This document shows positions 34,056 through 43,010 of a stretch of DNA of 64,000 bases, in pieces. The stretch spans positions 1 through 64,000 of the forward strand of contig NZ_VCRO01000003.1 in NCBI RefSeq assembly GCF_006007885.1, in the 5' to 3' direction. How positions within the stretch are numbered: the first letter of the stretch is position 1; every line of letters begins with the position of its first letter. This DNA is from Alteribacter natronophilus. Lineage in GTDB: Bacteria > Bacillota > Bacilli > Bacillales > Salisediminibacteriaceae. Under the pieces are notes generated by a model. The model was not told the DNA's origin, made no database searches, and saw only the letters and a list, made by a program, of their open reading frames with translations. A program made the translations under genes and the position numbers.

Positions 34056-34889
34056 ATGTTTTTTCATATGAAGGAACTGCAGTATCATGCCAAGCCGAGC
34101 CGGCCTGATCCTATATTTGCAAGACAGCTTCAGGAAGTGCTTGGAGGGCAGTTCGGGGAAATCTCTGTTGCGATGCAGTATCTGTTTCAGGGGTGGAACA
34201 CCCGCGGTCACGATAAATACCGGGATATGCTTATGGATGTGGGAACCGAGGAGCTCGCCCATGTGGAGATGCTTGCCACGATGATTGCCAGGCTGCTTGA
34301 CGGAGCCGAGCTCGGTGACCAGGAAAAAGCCGCACAGGATCCCGTGATTGGAGCCGTCATTGGAGGTATGAACCCCCAGCACGCCATCGTATCAGGACTT
34401 GGGGCCATGCCGGCTGACAGCAACGGCAACCGATGGACAGCGAATTACATTATTGCAAGCGGAAACCTGCTTGCGGACTTCCGTATGAACCTCACTGCCG
34501 AATCCCAGGGACGCCTCCAGGTGACCAGACTTTATGAATCAACAAGCGACCCGGCAGTTAAAGATATGCTCTCCTTCCTCATCGCAAGGGATACGATGCA
34601 CCAGAACATGTGGCTCGCCGCAATCGAGGAGCTGGAATCGCAGGAGAATATCGTGGTTCCGAGCACTTTCCCGAGAGAGCTTGAAAAACAGGAAGTCGCC
34701 TACGATTTCTACAGTCTTTCCGAAGGTGATGAATCAAGCGCAGGCCGCTGGGCCCAGGGTCCGAGCATGGACAGTATGGGAACTTTCCAGTATTACTCTC
34801 AGGGTATTGCCTGGGGTGGAAAACCAAAACTCAACGATGCTCCTCCTTATATCTTCAACACCCCTCCGTGGGTGAGACCTTCCAGGTAA
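34056..34889 (+). CDS. Manganese catalase (CotJC/YdbD type)
   Basis: 277 residues, ferritin-like di-Mn catalase, breaking down hydrogen peroxide. Metal ligands are seen in FGEISVAMQYLFQGW (Glu), TEELAHVEML (ExxH), the later NLTAESQGRL Glu and ARDTMHQNMW (His). Bacillus relatives are found in the spore or as general-stress enzymes. The C-terminus is extended and ends with PPYIFNTPPWVRPSR. AAGGAGAG lies upstream of the ATG. It is followed by a terminator. Confidence 0.88.
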   Translation: MFFHMKELQYHAKPSRPDPIFARQLQEVLGGQFGEISVAMQYLFQGWNTRGHDKYRDMLMDVGTEELAHVEMLATMIARLLDGAELGDQEKAAQDPVIGAVIGGMNPQHAIVSGLGAMPADSNGNRWTANYIIASGNLLADFRMNLTAESQGRLQVTRLYESTSDPAVKDMLSFLIARDTMHQNMWLAAIEELESQENIVVPSTFPRELEKQEVAYDFYSLSEGDESSAGRWAQGPSMDSMGTFQYYSQGIAWGGKPKLNDAPPYIFNTPPWVRPSR

Positions 34890-34913
34890 GCCGGCATTCG
34901 TGCCGGCTTTTTT
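34889..34913 (+). terminator. Terminator of Mn-catalase
   Basis: AGCCGGCA-TTCG-TGCCGGCT with six T, right after the stop. Confidence 0.92.
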
Positions 34914-34984
34914 CATGTCCGGATGGAAAAAAATCATTTTCTTCCCCTGAACGGTAAAGAATACTCGTTAAAGGAGGAAAGACG

Positions 34985-36937
34985 ATGCCAGAAAACGTAA
35001 CGCAGAAATTAATCCGCTCCCACCTCGTTTCCGGAACGATGGAACCTGGTGAGGAGATCGGTCTTAAAATTGACCAGACGCTCACCCAGGATGCCACGGG
35101 CACCATGGTGATGCTCGAACTGGAAGCAATGGGCCTGGACCGCGCAAAAACAGAAGCTTCCGCACAGTACGTGGATCACAACATTATCCAGGCAGACAGC
35201 AAAAACCCCGATGACCATCTGTTTCTCCGGAGTGCCACCAGAAGGTTCGGCATGTATTACAGCCAGGCAGGCAACGGTGTAAGCCACCCGGTACATATGC
35301 AGCGGATTGCCGTTCCCGGTAAAACACTCCTCGGATCCGACAGCCACACGTGCGCGAACGGCTGCATGGGTATGCTTGCCATGGGAGCCGGCGGGATCGA
35401 TGTTGCCATGGCCATTGCAGGCGAACCGGTCTATATCAAAATGCCGAAAATATGGGGAATCGAACTTACCGGCACTCTTCCGGAATGGACGAGCGCAAAA
35501 GATGTTATTCTCGAATTTCTCCGCCGTCATGACGTGAAAGGCGGAGTCGGCTATATCCTCGAATACTACGGTTCCGGTCTTGATTCCCTCGACGCCATGG
35601 ACAGGCACGTCATTGCCAACATGGGAGCCGAACTGGGGGCCACCACCTCCGTCTTCCCATCCGATCAGGAAGTGAAAAGGTTCCTCGCAACCCAGAGACG
35701 CGAAGAGGACTGGACTGAACTTACAGCCGACGCTGGCGCCGGCTACGACCGTTACGAGCAGATCGATCTTTCCACAATCGAACCGCTCATCGCCAAACCG
35801 TCCAGCCCCGGTAACGTGGTTACAGTCAAAGAAGTGGAAGGTGAACCGATCTACCAGGCTTATATCGGCTCTTCAGCCAACCCCGGTTTCCGTGACTTTG
35901 CCGTAGCGGCAGAGATTGTAAAAGACAAAAAAACAGCCAACGGTATATCATTCGATATCAACCCTTCATCCCGGCAGATTCTGACGGACCTGATCAACGA
36001 AGGACACCTTTCCGGACTTATTGCTGCAGGCGGAAGAATTCACCAGGCCGGCTGCAACGGCTGTATCGGTATGGGCCAGGCTCCGGCCACTGGAAGAAAC
36101 AGTCTGCGGACAACCCCCCGCAACTTTCCGGGACGGTCGGGAACGAAAGAGGACAGCGTCTTTCTCTGCAGCCCCGAAACCGCAGCCGCCTCCGCCCTGA
36201 CCGGTAAAATTACGGACCCGAGAAGTCTCGGAGAGAAAGCTCCTGTGGTGAAAGAACCAGCCAGGCCGACAGTGGACGTGGACCTCCTTGAGGTTCCCCT
36301 CCCGCCTGAAGAGGCTGCCGAAGTCGACCTTGTAAAAAGTGGAAACATAACATCCATCCCGCCGATGGACGAGCTTCCCGACGAGCTTGCGCTTCCTGTC
36401 CTGCTGAAAATGGGAGACAACATTTCCACCGATGAAATCCTGGCGGGCGGTGCACGCGTGCTTCCATACAGAAGCAACATTATAGAAATCTCGAAGTTCA
36501 CGTTTGAAATCGTCGATGAACATTACTACGACCGGGCAAAAGCAACCGTATCAAAAGGCGGCCATGCCATCATAGCCGGAGCGAACTACGGCCAGGGGTC
36601 CAGCCGGGAACATGCCGCTCTTGCTCCACGCTATCTTGGATTAAGGGCCGTACTCGTGAAAAGCTTCGCCCGGATTCACTGGCAGAACCTGATTAATTTC
36701 GGGATTCTCCCCCTCACTTTTCAGAACGACGACGATTTCTCCCTGATCAGCGGTGATGACCTTCTGATTATAAAGAATATCCGGGCAAGTCTGCAGCAGG
36801 GTCAGGCGATCACTGCCGTCATCCAGTCATCCGGAAAAAGCATCACTCTTAATCACGGGCTGACAGAACGCCAGAAAGATATCATGCTTGCCGGCGGGCT
36901 TATCAACTGGATTAAAAAAAGAAAAGGAGCTGACTGA
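34985..36937 (+). CDS. Aconitate hydratase, Aquifex/clostridial type
   Basis: 650 residues, much shorter than the 900-residue CitB of most Bacilli. [4Fe-4S] ligands: Cys in GSDSHTCANGCMGM and two in AGCNGCIGMGQ. The N-terminal three domains end near residue 420; the swivel domain carries GANYGQGSSREHAAL. It converts citrate to isocitrate. This short form is typical of anaerobes and thermophiles, so acquisition by transfer or an alternative role is possible. AAAGGAGG precedes the ATG. A tiny zinc-binding gene overlaps its end region. Confidence 0.85.
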   Translation: MPENVTQKLIRSHLVSGTMEPGEEIGLKIDQTLTQDATGTMVMLELEAMGLDRAKTEASAQYVDHNIIQADSKNPDDHLFLRSATRRFGMYYSQAGNGVSHPVHMQRIAVPGKTLLGSDSHTCANGCMGMLAMGAGGIDVAMAIAGEPVYIKMPKIWGIELTGTLPEWTSAKDVILEFLRRHDVKGGVGYILEYYGSGLDSLDAMDRHVIANMGAELGATTSVFPSDQEVKRFLATQRREEDWTELTADAGAGYDRYEQIDLSTIEPLIAKPSSPGNVVTVKEVEGEPIYQAYIGSSANPGFRDFAVAAEIVKDKKTANGISFDINPSSRQILTDLINEGHLSGLIAAGGRIHQAGCNGCIGMGQAPATGRNSLRTTPRNFPGRSGTKEDSVFLCSPETAAASALTGKITDPRSLGEKAPVVKEPARPTVDVDLLEVPLPPEEAAEVDLVKSGNITSIPPMDELPDELALPVLLKMGDNISTDEILAGGARVLPYRSNIIEISKFTFEIVDEHYYDRAKATVSKGGHAIIAGANYGQGSSREHAALAPRYLGLRAVLVKSFARIHWQNLINFGILPLTFQNDDDFSLISGDDLLIIKNIRASLQQGQAITAVIQSSGKSITLNHGLTERQKDIMLAGGLINWIKKRKGAD

Positions 36938-36938
36938 T

Positions 36939-37106
36939 GTGACCAGACACACCCCTTTATGCCTTGCCTGTGAAGGCAGCGGCCTTCTGATGGACGATGA
37001 GGAATGGCACTATACGTGCACCATCTGCGGCGGTTCAGGTGAATATACCTCGTCAGTGGCATCCGAAGTCCAGGACACCGACCCCAACCACAGAACACTT
37101 GAATAG
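36939..37106 (+). CDS. Small DnaJ-like zinc-ribbon protein (55 aa)
   Basis: GTG at 36939 starts one base after the aconitase stop, with AAGGAG in the aconitase end. The protein has two CxxCxGxG motifs, CLACEGSG and CTICGGSG, as in the DnaJ zinc-binding repeat, separated by 17 residues, so one zinc site is predicted. Translational coupling to an Fe-S enzyme suggests a chaperone or metal-delivery role, which is inference only. Confidence 0.6.
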   Translation: MTRHTPLCLACEGSGLLMDDEEWHYTCTICGGSGEYTSSVASEVQDTDPNHRTLE

Positions 37107-37107
37107 G

Positions 37108-37143
37108 AAAAGACAGGCGGGCATAATATGCCCGCCTGTCTTT
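37108..37143. terminator. Bidirectional terminator
   Basis: Perfect stem: AAAGACAGGCGGGCA and its complement around TAAT, A run before and T run after. Serves the aconitase pair (+) and the CotF-like gene (-). Confidence 0.9.
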
Positions 37144-37160
37144 ATTATTTGAGGGGTGAA

Positions 37161-37658
37161 TTAATAGCTCTTATCGATCGCCTGACTTGCCAGCTCCACA
37201 TCCCCTTCAAGAAGAGCTTCCAGATCGTAGGAAGGATAGTCACTGCGTGCATACATAAAAGCAAACACTTTCCCATGTGCCAGAATGGCGTTATTCAGCT
37301 GGTTTCTCAGCGTCTCACGCAGGTCGGATGTAGCGGTTTCCGTAATGGCAATACTGTAATTTCTGACGCTCGTTTTTAATAATCCCAGTAAATCTCCGGC
37401 GTAAAAAGCCGTCTCGTCCTGCCGGAACGTTCCGACCGATTCCGGCACCGGGGCTTTAGGATAATACTCCAGCAGTTCCCTGAGGTTGTTCGTTATACCT
37501 TCAATCACTTCCTGATATAACCGCTGCAGCTCTGAATCCGCCACCTTACTGTATGCTTTTTTCAATCGAATAAGCCCTACGGCCTGAAAAGCCACCAGCT
37601 CATGTATTTCCAGTGTTTCGTGCCAGGCAAGATGATTTTCCTGAATTGAATTTTCCAT
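37161..37658 (-). CDS. CotF-like spore coat protein
   Basis: 165 residues, helical, with an N-terminal HETLEIHELVAFQAVGLIRL segment and a C-terminal ferritin-like pattern of the Coat F family (SVRNYSIAITETATSDLRET...). Predicted spore coat or coat-associated protein. ATG at 37658 has GGAGG eight bases upstream. Confidence 0.72.
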   Translation of the reverse strand: MENSIQENHLAWHETLEIHELVAFQAVGLIRLKKAYSKVADSELQRLYQEVIEGITNNLRELLEYYPKAPVPESVGTFRQDETAFYAGDLLGLLKTSVRNYSIAITETATSDLRETLRNQLNNAILAHGKVFAFMYARSDYPSYDLEALLEGDVELASQAIDKSY

Positions 37659-37865
37659 TCCTTTCCCTCCCTGAATACATTCCATTTAACATATTCAGGT
37701 AAATTCTGCCGGCATCTGTCCATGTGGAATTTGGGCATCTGCTCCAGCACTTTCTTATAAGGCACATTGGAAAATTTTAGACCCAATATTTTAACGCCCT
37801 CTACCCATAATAAACAATGTGCTTAACAGAACGCTTAAGCATTCAATTCGCAGGGAGGCAGTTAA

Positions 37866-38576
37866 ATGGTCGAATTTATTCTGATCACACTGCTGGTTCT
37901 CGCCGGAATTGCCGTATGGTGGACGGTTAGTGCCCGCAGCGCTGAACCGGAACCGCATCCGGCTGAAATCCCGGCAGACCAACACCACCACAATTTCAAG
38001 GAGGAATATGCTATGGAACGTGAATTCGAATCCCAGAGAGCAAAAGAAGCAGCCCGCAATGCTGCAAAAGAACGCCAGGCGCAGCGTGCAAGCAAAGCTG
38101 AAATCGAGAAAGTTGTTGACGCTGAAATCGGAAGCGAGCTTGCTCCTCTGAAAAAACAGCTTGAATCCATTCAGCAGACACTTAGCCAGGCCCAGCAGCA
38201 ACAGCAGCAGGGTCAGCAGCAGCAAGGGCAGCAGCCGGGACAGGGCAGCAGCCACATGCAGGAAATGTCTGCAGAACTGTCCAACCAGCTTCAGCAGTTC
38301 TCCAACCAGGCTCACCAGCAGCAGCAGCAGACTTTCCAGCAGCTTCAGCAGTCCCTTCAGCAGGCAACTCAGACGCTTCAGGATGTTGGCCAGTCTCTTC
38401 AGTCCTTTAACGTTCTTGAACAGATCAACCAGCAGATGGAGCAGTCCAAGAGCCAGCTTCAGCAGCAGGCTCAACAGGGGCAGCAGACCCAGCAAGCTCA
38501 GCAGCAGGCTCAGCAGGCCCAGCAGGCTCAGCAGGCTCAGCAAAATCAGCAGAACCAGCAGAATAAAATGCAGTAA
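37866..38576 (+). CDS. Membrane-anchored glutamine-rich protein
   Basis: 236 residues. One N-terminal membrane helix (FILITLLVLAGIAVWWTV), then a charged helical stretch (about 45-105), then about 130 residues dominated by Gln, with runs such as QAQQQQQQGQQQQGQQPGQG and a C-terminal QQAQ repeat. The topology puts the Gln-rich tail on one side of the membrane. Composition is prion-like (Q/N-rich) and predicted coiled coil or disordered. GGGAGG precedes the ATG. No family recognised. An open frame on the opposite strand (37791-38645) is only the poly-Leu shadow. Confidence 0.75.
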   Translation: MVEFILITLLVLAGIAVWWTVSARSAEPEPHPAEIPADQHHHNFKEEYAMEREFESQRAKEAARNAAKERQAQRASKAEIEKVVDAEIGSELAPLKKQLESIQQTLSQAQQQQQQGQQQQGQQPGQGSSHMQEMSAELSNQLQQFSNQAHQQQQQTFQQLQQSLQQATQTLQDVGQSLQSFNVLEQINQQMEQSKSQLQQQAQQGQQTQQAQQQAQQAQQAQQAQQNQQNQQNKMQ

Positions 38577-38607
38577 CCTTGTACCGGCAGAGCCCGGAAA
38601 TTGGATT

Positions 38608-38630
38608 AAGCCCGGGAAACCGGGCTTATT
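38608..38630 (+). terminator. Terminator of the Gln-rich gene
   Basis: AAGCCCGG-GAAA-CCGGGCTT followed by ATTCT. Confidence 0.7.
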
Positions 38631-38739
38631 CTGTGATAAGCCCACTCTTATTATCTGATAACTCTTCTGTACCTGTACATAACCGCCAACCGTTGTTTAA
38701 CCTTCGTTTAACCGACCAGAAACAGAGGTGACAGACCTA

Positions 38740-40668
38740 ATGAAGAAAAAAATCTGGTGGCTGACTGCCGCTATAGTCGTGGCAATCGGTATTATTACCG
38801 CTTTTACGATTGAATTCGAGCACGCCTACATACCGGATGATAACGATCTCCTCGAGGCTGACAGGGACAGCTTTCGGGGGTTTGACGTGTGGGGAGAAAG
38901 AGTGAAAACGAACCCTCATGCCTCTCAAACCGGGCAGGCAAAGCTGCCGGAAGGGTCTGTAGAGGTGGATGACCGCCTTCTGGCTCTCGGACGCGAGGAA
39001 TTTTATACCGAAACATTCAATAACGACGAATATATGACCGATATCGTCGGTATTACAAGCGGAGCCATCACCCTCGGCAGCATTGTGAAAGCCACCGTCA
39101 TGCTCATGGGTCGCGGCACGGATGATCTGCAGGTTGCCCTGGCGAAGGATTTAACAATCGGGGACCGCACATATAAAAAAGGTGAAAAAGTCTCCACAGG
39201 TATGGATGTGGCAAAAGGCTCGTTCACACCGATCGGCATGCCGATCGAATATTCCCGCGGGAAAATCCGGGCCGGCGCCAGCTGTGCATCCTGCCATGCC
39301 ACGGTTGACCGGGATACAGGCAAAGTCATCGAAGGGGCGCCAAACGCCAATTTCAACGGCGGTCTGCTGCTTGCGATGGCACCCAACTCGGCGGCCTACT
39401 TTACAAATACCGAACTGGAAGTTGAAAAAGTAAAGGAATACATGGACAAAAAACGTGCAGTCAAAGGGGAAGACGGGGATACAGAGTTCCTTCCCGATCC
39501 CGAAAAAGTCGAGGCCGCAGTCGATGAAATGCTCGTCAAGTGGCCACAGGGGAACTTCGACTCCACCATGGACCTTGAAAACAACCCGTCACAGATTCCC
39601 GATTCCTTTACACTGCACGATCACCCGTACGGCTGGAACGGGTTTGCCTCAGTCGGCCCTTTTAACGGCCTCAGTGTACTGAATAACAACGTTCACGCCC
39701 AGAACTCAGATCTGCTCGCCCAGTTTGAGCAGAGCAGCGAACTGTTCGATATGGATAAGGAGCAGTACATCGGGATGATTCTTCAGAACGCAGCCAATCC
39801 GAATTACCGTTACGACCCGGACAGCGGTGAGAAACCATCCGAGTTCTTCGCAAAGCTGGATGATACGCCTGATGTTCCCGGAGTCAATGAAATGATCAGA
39901 CCGCCGACATTCCCAAAGCTGTCGCTGTATTCCCCTAACGGGACAGTGATCAGTTCTCCCGGCCACCGTGTCGGCGAACAAATTAATGCCATGTCCGCTT
40001 TTCAGAATGCGCTCCGGCCTCCACTGAAAAAGAATACAGAGGCTGCTTCAGTGAACGCCGACCTTGGGCGCGATGTATTTGAAAGAGCGAACTGTCTGAG
40101 CTGTCACGCAGGAGAAGGGTACACGAATCACAGCCTTATTCCCGCCGAAGAGGCAAAAACGGAGCCTTCGAGGGCGAAAGCATTCAGAGATACGGCCAAA
40201 CTCATGGAAGAGCCGTGGATTTACTCTCCCGATACGCCGGTTCCGATACCGGAAAATGCCAGGAAAATCAGAGTTCCAACCGATCACCTCTCAGAGGCCC
40301 AGCTCGATCGCACACTTGCTCAGGGGAATCCCGGCGCCTACAAAGTAAAAGGACTCATCGGTCTCAGATGGAGCGCACCCTACCTCCATGACGGCGGCGT
40401 AGCTGTCGGACCTGATGAGGAAGTAGACCTTGGTCTGCCCGGCACCTGGGAGAAAAACATCCACCCCGATGCAGCAAACAGCCTCAAAGGGCTCATTGAC
40501 CGCGACCTGCGGGATAAGATCATGAGAGCCAACAGGCAGAATACGGATCTGCAGGAAGCCCACGTGACCGGGGAAGGCCACGAATACTGGGTCGACGAGG
40601 AAGCCGGCTTCTCCGAAGAAGAACAGCAGGCGCTGATTGATTACATTCTCGACTTAAAACTGGATTAA
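38740..40668 (+). CDS. Membrane-anchored di-heme cytochrome c protein
   Basis: 642 residues, N-terminal anchor (IWWLTAAIVVAIGIITAFTI), then an extracellular region with two CxxCH sites, CASCH at about 182-186 and CLSCH at about 452-456, each binding a covalent heme. The C-terminal part resembles the MauG/CCP-like cytochrome c fold (ENARKIRVPTDHL; RWSAPYLHDGGVAV). The spacing of hemes and the size are similar to rubber-oxygenase-like di-heme proteins, but I cannot assign a reaction. ATG at 38740 follows AGAGGT; the GTG at 38728 is the alternative start. Confidence 0.8.
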   Translation: MKKKIWWLTAAIVVAIGIITAFTIEFEHAYIPDDNDLLEADRDSFRGFDVWGERVKTNPHASQTGQAKLPEGSVEVDDRLLALGREEFYTETFNNDEYMTDIVGITSGAITLGSIVKATVMLMGRGTDDLQVALAKDLTIGDRTYKKGEKVSTGMDVAKGSFTPIGMPIEYSRGKIRAGASCASCHATVDRDTGKVIEGAPNANFNGGLLLAMAPNSAAYFTNTELEVEKVKEYMDKKRAVKGEDGDTEFLPDPEKVEAAVDEMLVKWPQGNFDSTMDLENNPSQIPDSFTLHDHPYGWNGFASVGPFNGLSVLNNNVHAQNSDLLAQFEQSSELFDMDKEQYIGMILQNAANPNYRYDPDSGEKPSEFFAKLDDTPDVPGVNEMIRPPTFPKLSLYSPNGTVISSPGHRVGEQINAMSAFQNALRPPLKKNTEAASVNADLGRDVFERANCLSCHAGEGYTNHSLIPAEEAKTEPSRAKAFRDTAKLMEEPWIYSPDTPVPIPENARKIRVPTDHLSEAQLDRTLAQGNPGAYKVKGLIGLRWSAPYLHDGGVAVGPDEEVDLGLPGTWEKNIHPDAANSLKGLIDRDLRDKIMRANRQNTDLQEAHVTGEGHEYWVDEEAGFSEEEQQALIDYILDLKLD

Positions 40669-40671
40669 ATC

Positions 40672-40701
40672 AAAAAAAACAGCCATTTCGGCTGTTTTTT
40701 T
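40672..40701 (+). terminator. Terminator of the di-heme cytochrome gene
   Basis: AAACAGCC-ATTTC-GGCTGTTT with a further T run; A run upstream makes it usable from the minus side as well. Confidence 0.9.
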
Positions 40702-40709
40702 GTGCATGC

Positions 40710-41381
40710 TCACTTATCCTCCGAATTATCAATCTCGACCCTGCTTCTCACCCCTACACCCTTTAGTGCCTGCCCGGCAAGGTGATCGGCTTCCCGATTC
40801 TCTTTTCGCGTCACCAGCTCATAATTCACTTCCACCCCAAGCGCCTGCCACTTCGCCTCGATCCGGTCTGCCCAGCTGTTCAGCCCTTCATCCATCACCG
40901 GCCATTCCCCCGCCAGCTGATTAATCACCACCTGGGAATCACCGCGGACTGTAATCGGGAGCCGGCCCGCACCGAGCGCTTCAAGCTCCTCCGCCGCAAG
41001 CAGGAGGGCCGCATACTCCGCTTCATTGTTCGAAGCAACGGTACCACCATGTTCGTTCCGGCGGACACGCCAGCTTCTGCCGTTCTGCTCATAGTATACT
41101 GCCGCACCGAGCCCCGCTTCACCTGACTGTTTATCAAAACCACCGTCAAAGTAGACGACTACGTGGTGGGGCTCATCCTCCACCTCCCGGACAAACCTGC
41201 GAAGCTCCTTCAACGTCCACGTCCTGTCTCTCCCGTCAAAAAAAACGACACTCTTCAAACGCCCCGTCCTCTCCAGATCCTCCGCGAGGGAAATCGCCTC
41301 CTCTACACGCATGTCCCCGGAACTGAACCCGGTTTCCAGCCCTTTAGCCGTTCTGTATACGATCTCCAGCCTTACATTCAT
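40710..41381 (-). CDS. RNase H-like protein (YpeP/YpdQ type)
   Basis: 223 residues. The C-terminal domain is RNase HI-like: VVVYFDGGFDKQSGEAGLG (first Asp), ASNNEAEYAALLLA (Glu) and TVRGDSQVVINQL (Asp), with DHLAGQAL near the end. The N-terminal 70 residues form a separate helical domain. It may cleave RNA in RNA/DNA hybrids. TAAGGAGG before the ATG at 41381 overlaps the MerR stop, so both genes form one operon. Confidence 0.82.
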   Translation of the reverse strand: MNVRLEIVYRTAKGLETGFSSGDMRVEEAISLAEDLERTGRLKSVVFFDGRDRTWTLKELRRFVREVEDEPHHVVVYFDGGFDKQSGEAGLGAAVYYEQNGRSWRVRRNEHGGTVASNNEAEYAALLLAAEELEALGAGRLPITVRGDSQVVINQLAGEWPVMDEGLNSWADRIEAKWQALGVEVNYELVTRKENREADHLAGQALKGVGVRSRVEIDNSEDK

Positions 41382-41394
41382 CAATCGTTCCTCC

Positions 41395-42081
41395 TTATTT
41401 TCCAAGCAGAAGTAAGAGTTTTTCCAGAGAGGCATAAGCATGGATCTGCTTTCTGTTCCGCTTATTTAACAGATTTATCACTTCATCAGCCAGTTTCAGG
41501 CAACCATTCTTTCCCGCAAATGCCGGGTCTTTGAACTTCAGTTTAAGTTCCGCACTTTCACTCGTATAATCCGTATGGTTTACTGCCAGAAGCAGGCTTA
41601 CCCTTGCAAGCTGCAGATGATCAAAGCCCCGGTACCCGCTCTCGGGCTCCCGAAACGGATGCAAATAACCTTCCCGCTCCCAGTACCGGAGAGCCGAAGA
41701 GGATACGCCCATCTTTTCTGCTGCTTCCCCTGTTTTCAACAGAGCTGCCGGTTCTCCCTGCAGCCATGCAAGTTCTCTTGCCCTCTCCACCGCACTCCGT
41801 TCCTTCCCGCGCTGAATCTGCAGGTCATTAAGAAACCACACTGCTTCTTCAACCCGGTCTTCCCGCACGCAACGAATTACCTGGACTGCCGCGTCCATCC
41901 CAAAACCGTCGGAAAGGTCGGTCACGCATGCAAACCAGACTTTGTGCTCTTCTGTATATACTCTGTACCCGCTTTTTGTCCGTTCCGCAGGCGGCACAAA
42001 ACCACGGGCTTCATAGTGCCGAAGTGTGCTCGTACTCACACCGAGGCTTCGGGCAATGTCAGCAGGTTTCAAACGCTGCAA
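41395..42081 (-). CDS. Regulator with two MerR-type HTH domains
   Basis: 228 residues with two MerR winged helices in tandem: residues about 4-70 (PADIARSLGVSTSTLRHYEARG) and about 115-180 (TGEAAEKMGVSSSALRYWER, then EGYLHPFREPESGYR). Most MerR proteins have only one. The tail is helical and basic (LLNKRNRKQIHAY). It may bind two half-sites as a monomer. TTG start at 42081 with GGGGGAGG five bases upstream. Co-transcribed with the RNase H-like gene. Confidence 0.75.
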   Translation of the reverse strand: MQRLKPADIARSLGVSTSTLRHYEARGFVPPAERTKSGYRVYTEEHKVWFACVTDLSDGFGMDAAVQVIRCVREDRVEEAVWFLNDLQIQRGKERSAVERARELAWLQGEPAALLKTGEAAEKMGVSSSALRYWEREGYLHPFREPESGYRGFDHLQLARVSLLLAVNHTDYTSESAELKLKFKDPAFAGKNGCLKLADEVINLLNKRNRKQIHAYASLEKLLLLLGK

Positions 42082-42216
42082 AGTACCTCCCCCTTTAACC
42101 TGATTGTAAAGTTAACAATATCATATCCTTTGCAGTTGAGATAAAAAGCATTAACTTTCCCATTTGCTTGAAGGTTGTACCATTAGACTGTACGAACAAT
42201 TAAGGAGGGATTCATC

Positions 42217-42708
42217 ATGCAGACACCTGCTTTTACTGCTGATATGACCATTTCCCAATTGGGGACCGCACTTTCCTCTTATGTTGAGGAGAAATGGAGA
42301 ATTGTACTCGAAAACGACCTCGAAGAATTTCAGGCAATCTTTCCTGAATACGAAGATGCCACATACGGCATCTTTACAGAAAGACTGCTCGCAGAAGTCT
42401 GGAAGGACGTTGAACAGGCAGGATTCAGCACTGCCGCTGAAACGAAGAAAAATGACTTTGTTATTGCCAGCTTCCTGCATTTCAGCAACTCACTTGAAAA
42501 AGATACCTGGGGCCCGCCAGGCTACGAAAAACGTGTCTTCTGGATTGTCGTGCAAAACAATAAGAACGAAAAAATCGGAACACTCCTGTTTGAACTGCCT
42601 CACTCCCACGCGGAATTTTCCGTGCCGGAAGCGCCCCGCTTCCTCCCGCTCTCCACGATAGAGGGAAGGGAAATCCGATCGGAAATCAGAAGACGGAACA
42701 GCAGATAA
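42217..42708 (+). CDS. Hypothetical protein (163 aa)
   Basis: ATG at 42217 has AAGGAGGG upstream. Soluble, acidic first half (YVEEKWRIVLENDLEEFQAI), hydrophobic beta core (RVFWIVVQNNKNEKIGTLLF) and a basic tail (IRSEIRRRNSR). No family recognised. It is divergent from the MerR gene. Confidence 0.65.
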   Translation: MQTPAFTADMTISQLGTALSSYVEEKWRIVLENDLEEFQAIFPEYEDATYGIFTERLLAEVWKDVEQAGFSTAAETKKNDFVIASFLHFSNSLEKDTWGPPGYEKRVFWIVVQNNKNEKIGTLLFELPHSHAEFSVPEAPRFLPLSTIEGREIRSEIRRRNSR

Positions 42709-42735
42709 AAAAAGGCTGCTCGTGAATGAGCAGCC
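42706..42735 (-). terminator. Terminator between convergent genes
   Basis: GGCTGCTC / GAGCAGCC arms; on the minus strand it is followed by seven T, so it ends the DUF4190 transcript. Confidence 0.75.
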
Positions 42736-42746
42736 TCCATTATTCA

Positions 42747-43010
42747 TCAGAAAAACGAAGCAATCAGTACAAGACTCACGATCGTATACGCGATAATGCC
42801 GCCGATGGAACAGATCCGTCCGGCGATGGCCATGTACTTTCCGCCGCCTTTATCCGTTTCGATCTCCTTAAGTGCCCGGTTTGCAAGCACAATGCCCCCA
42901 ATTGCCGCAAGAAGCCCCATGTACGGCAGGACCAGGGATAAAATTCCGAGCACAAGTGACCAGACTGCTTTTTTGTTCTTCCTTTCCTTTTGATGATGCA
43001 AAGAAATCAC
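42747..43010 (-). CDS. DUF4190-type small membrane protein
   Basis: 87 residues with two membrane helices: SLVLGILSLVLPYMGLLAAIG and ICSIGGIIAYTIVSLVLIA, with a basic N-terminus (HHQKERKNKKAV). This is the DUF4190 pattern; function unknown. GTG start at 43010 with a weak site upstream. Confidence 0.7.
   Translation of the reverse strand: MISLHHQKERKNKKAVWSLVLGILSLVLPYMGLLAAIGGIVLANRALKEIETDKGGGKYMAIAGRICSIGGIIAYTIVSLVLIASFF

Noticed and set aside
37791-38645. 284-residue minus-strand ORF rich in Leu
   Set aside because: It is the antisense of the Gln-codon repeat (cag/ctg), overlaps the Gln-rich gene entirely and has no ribosome site.
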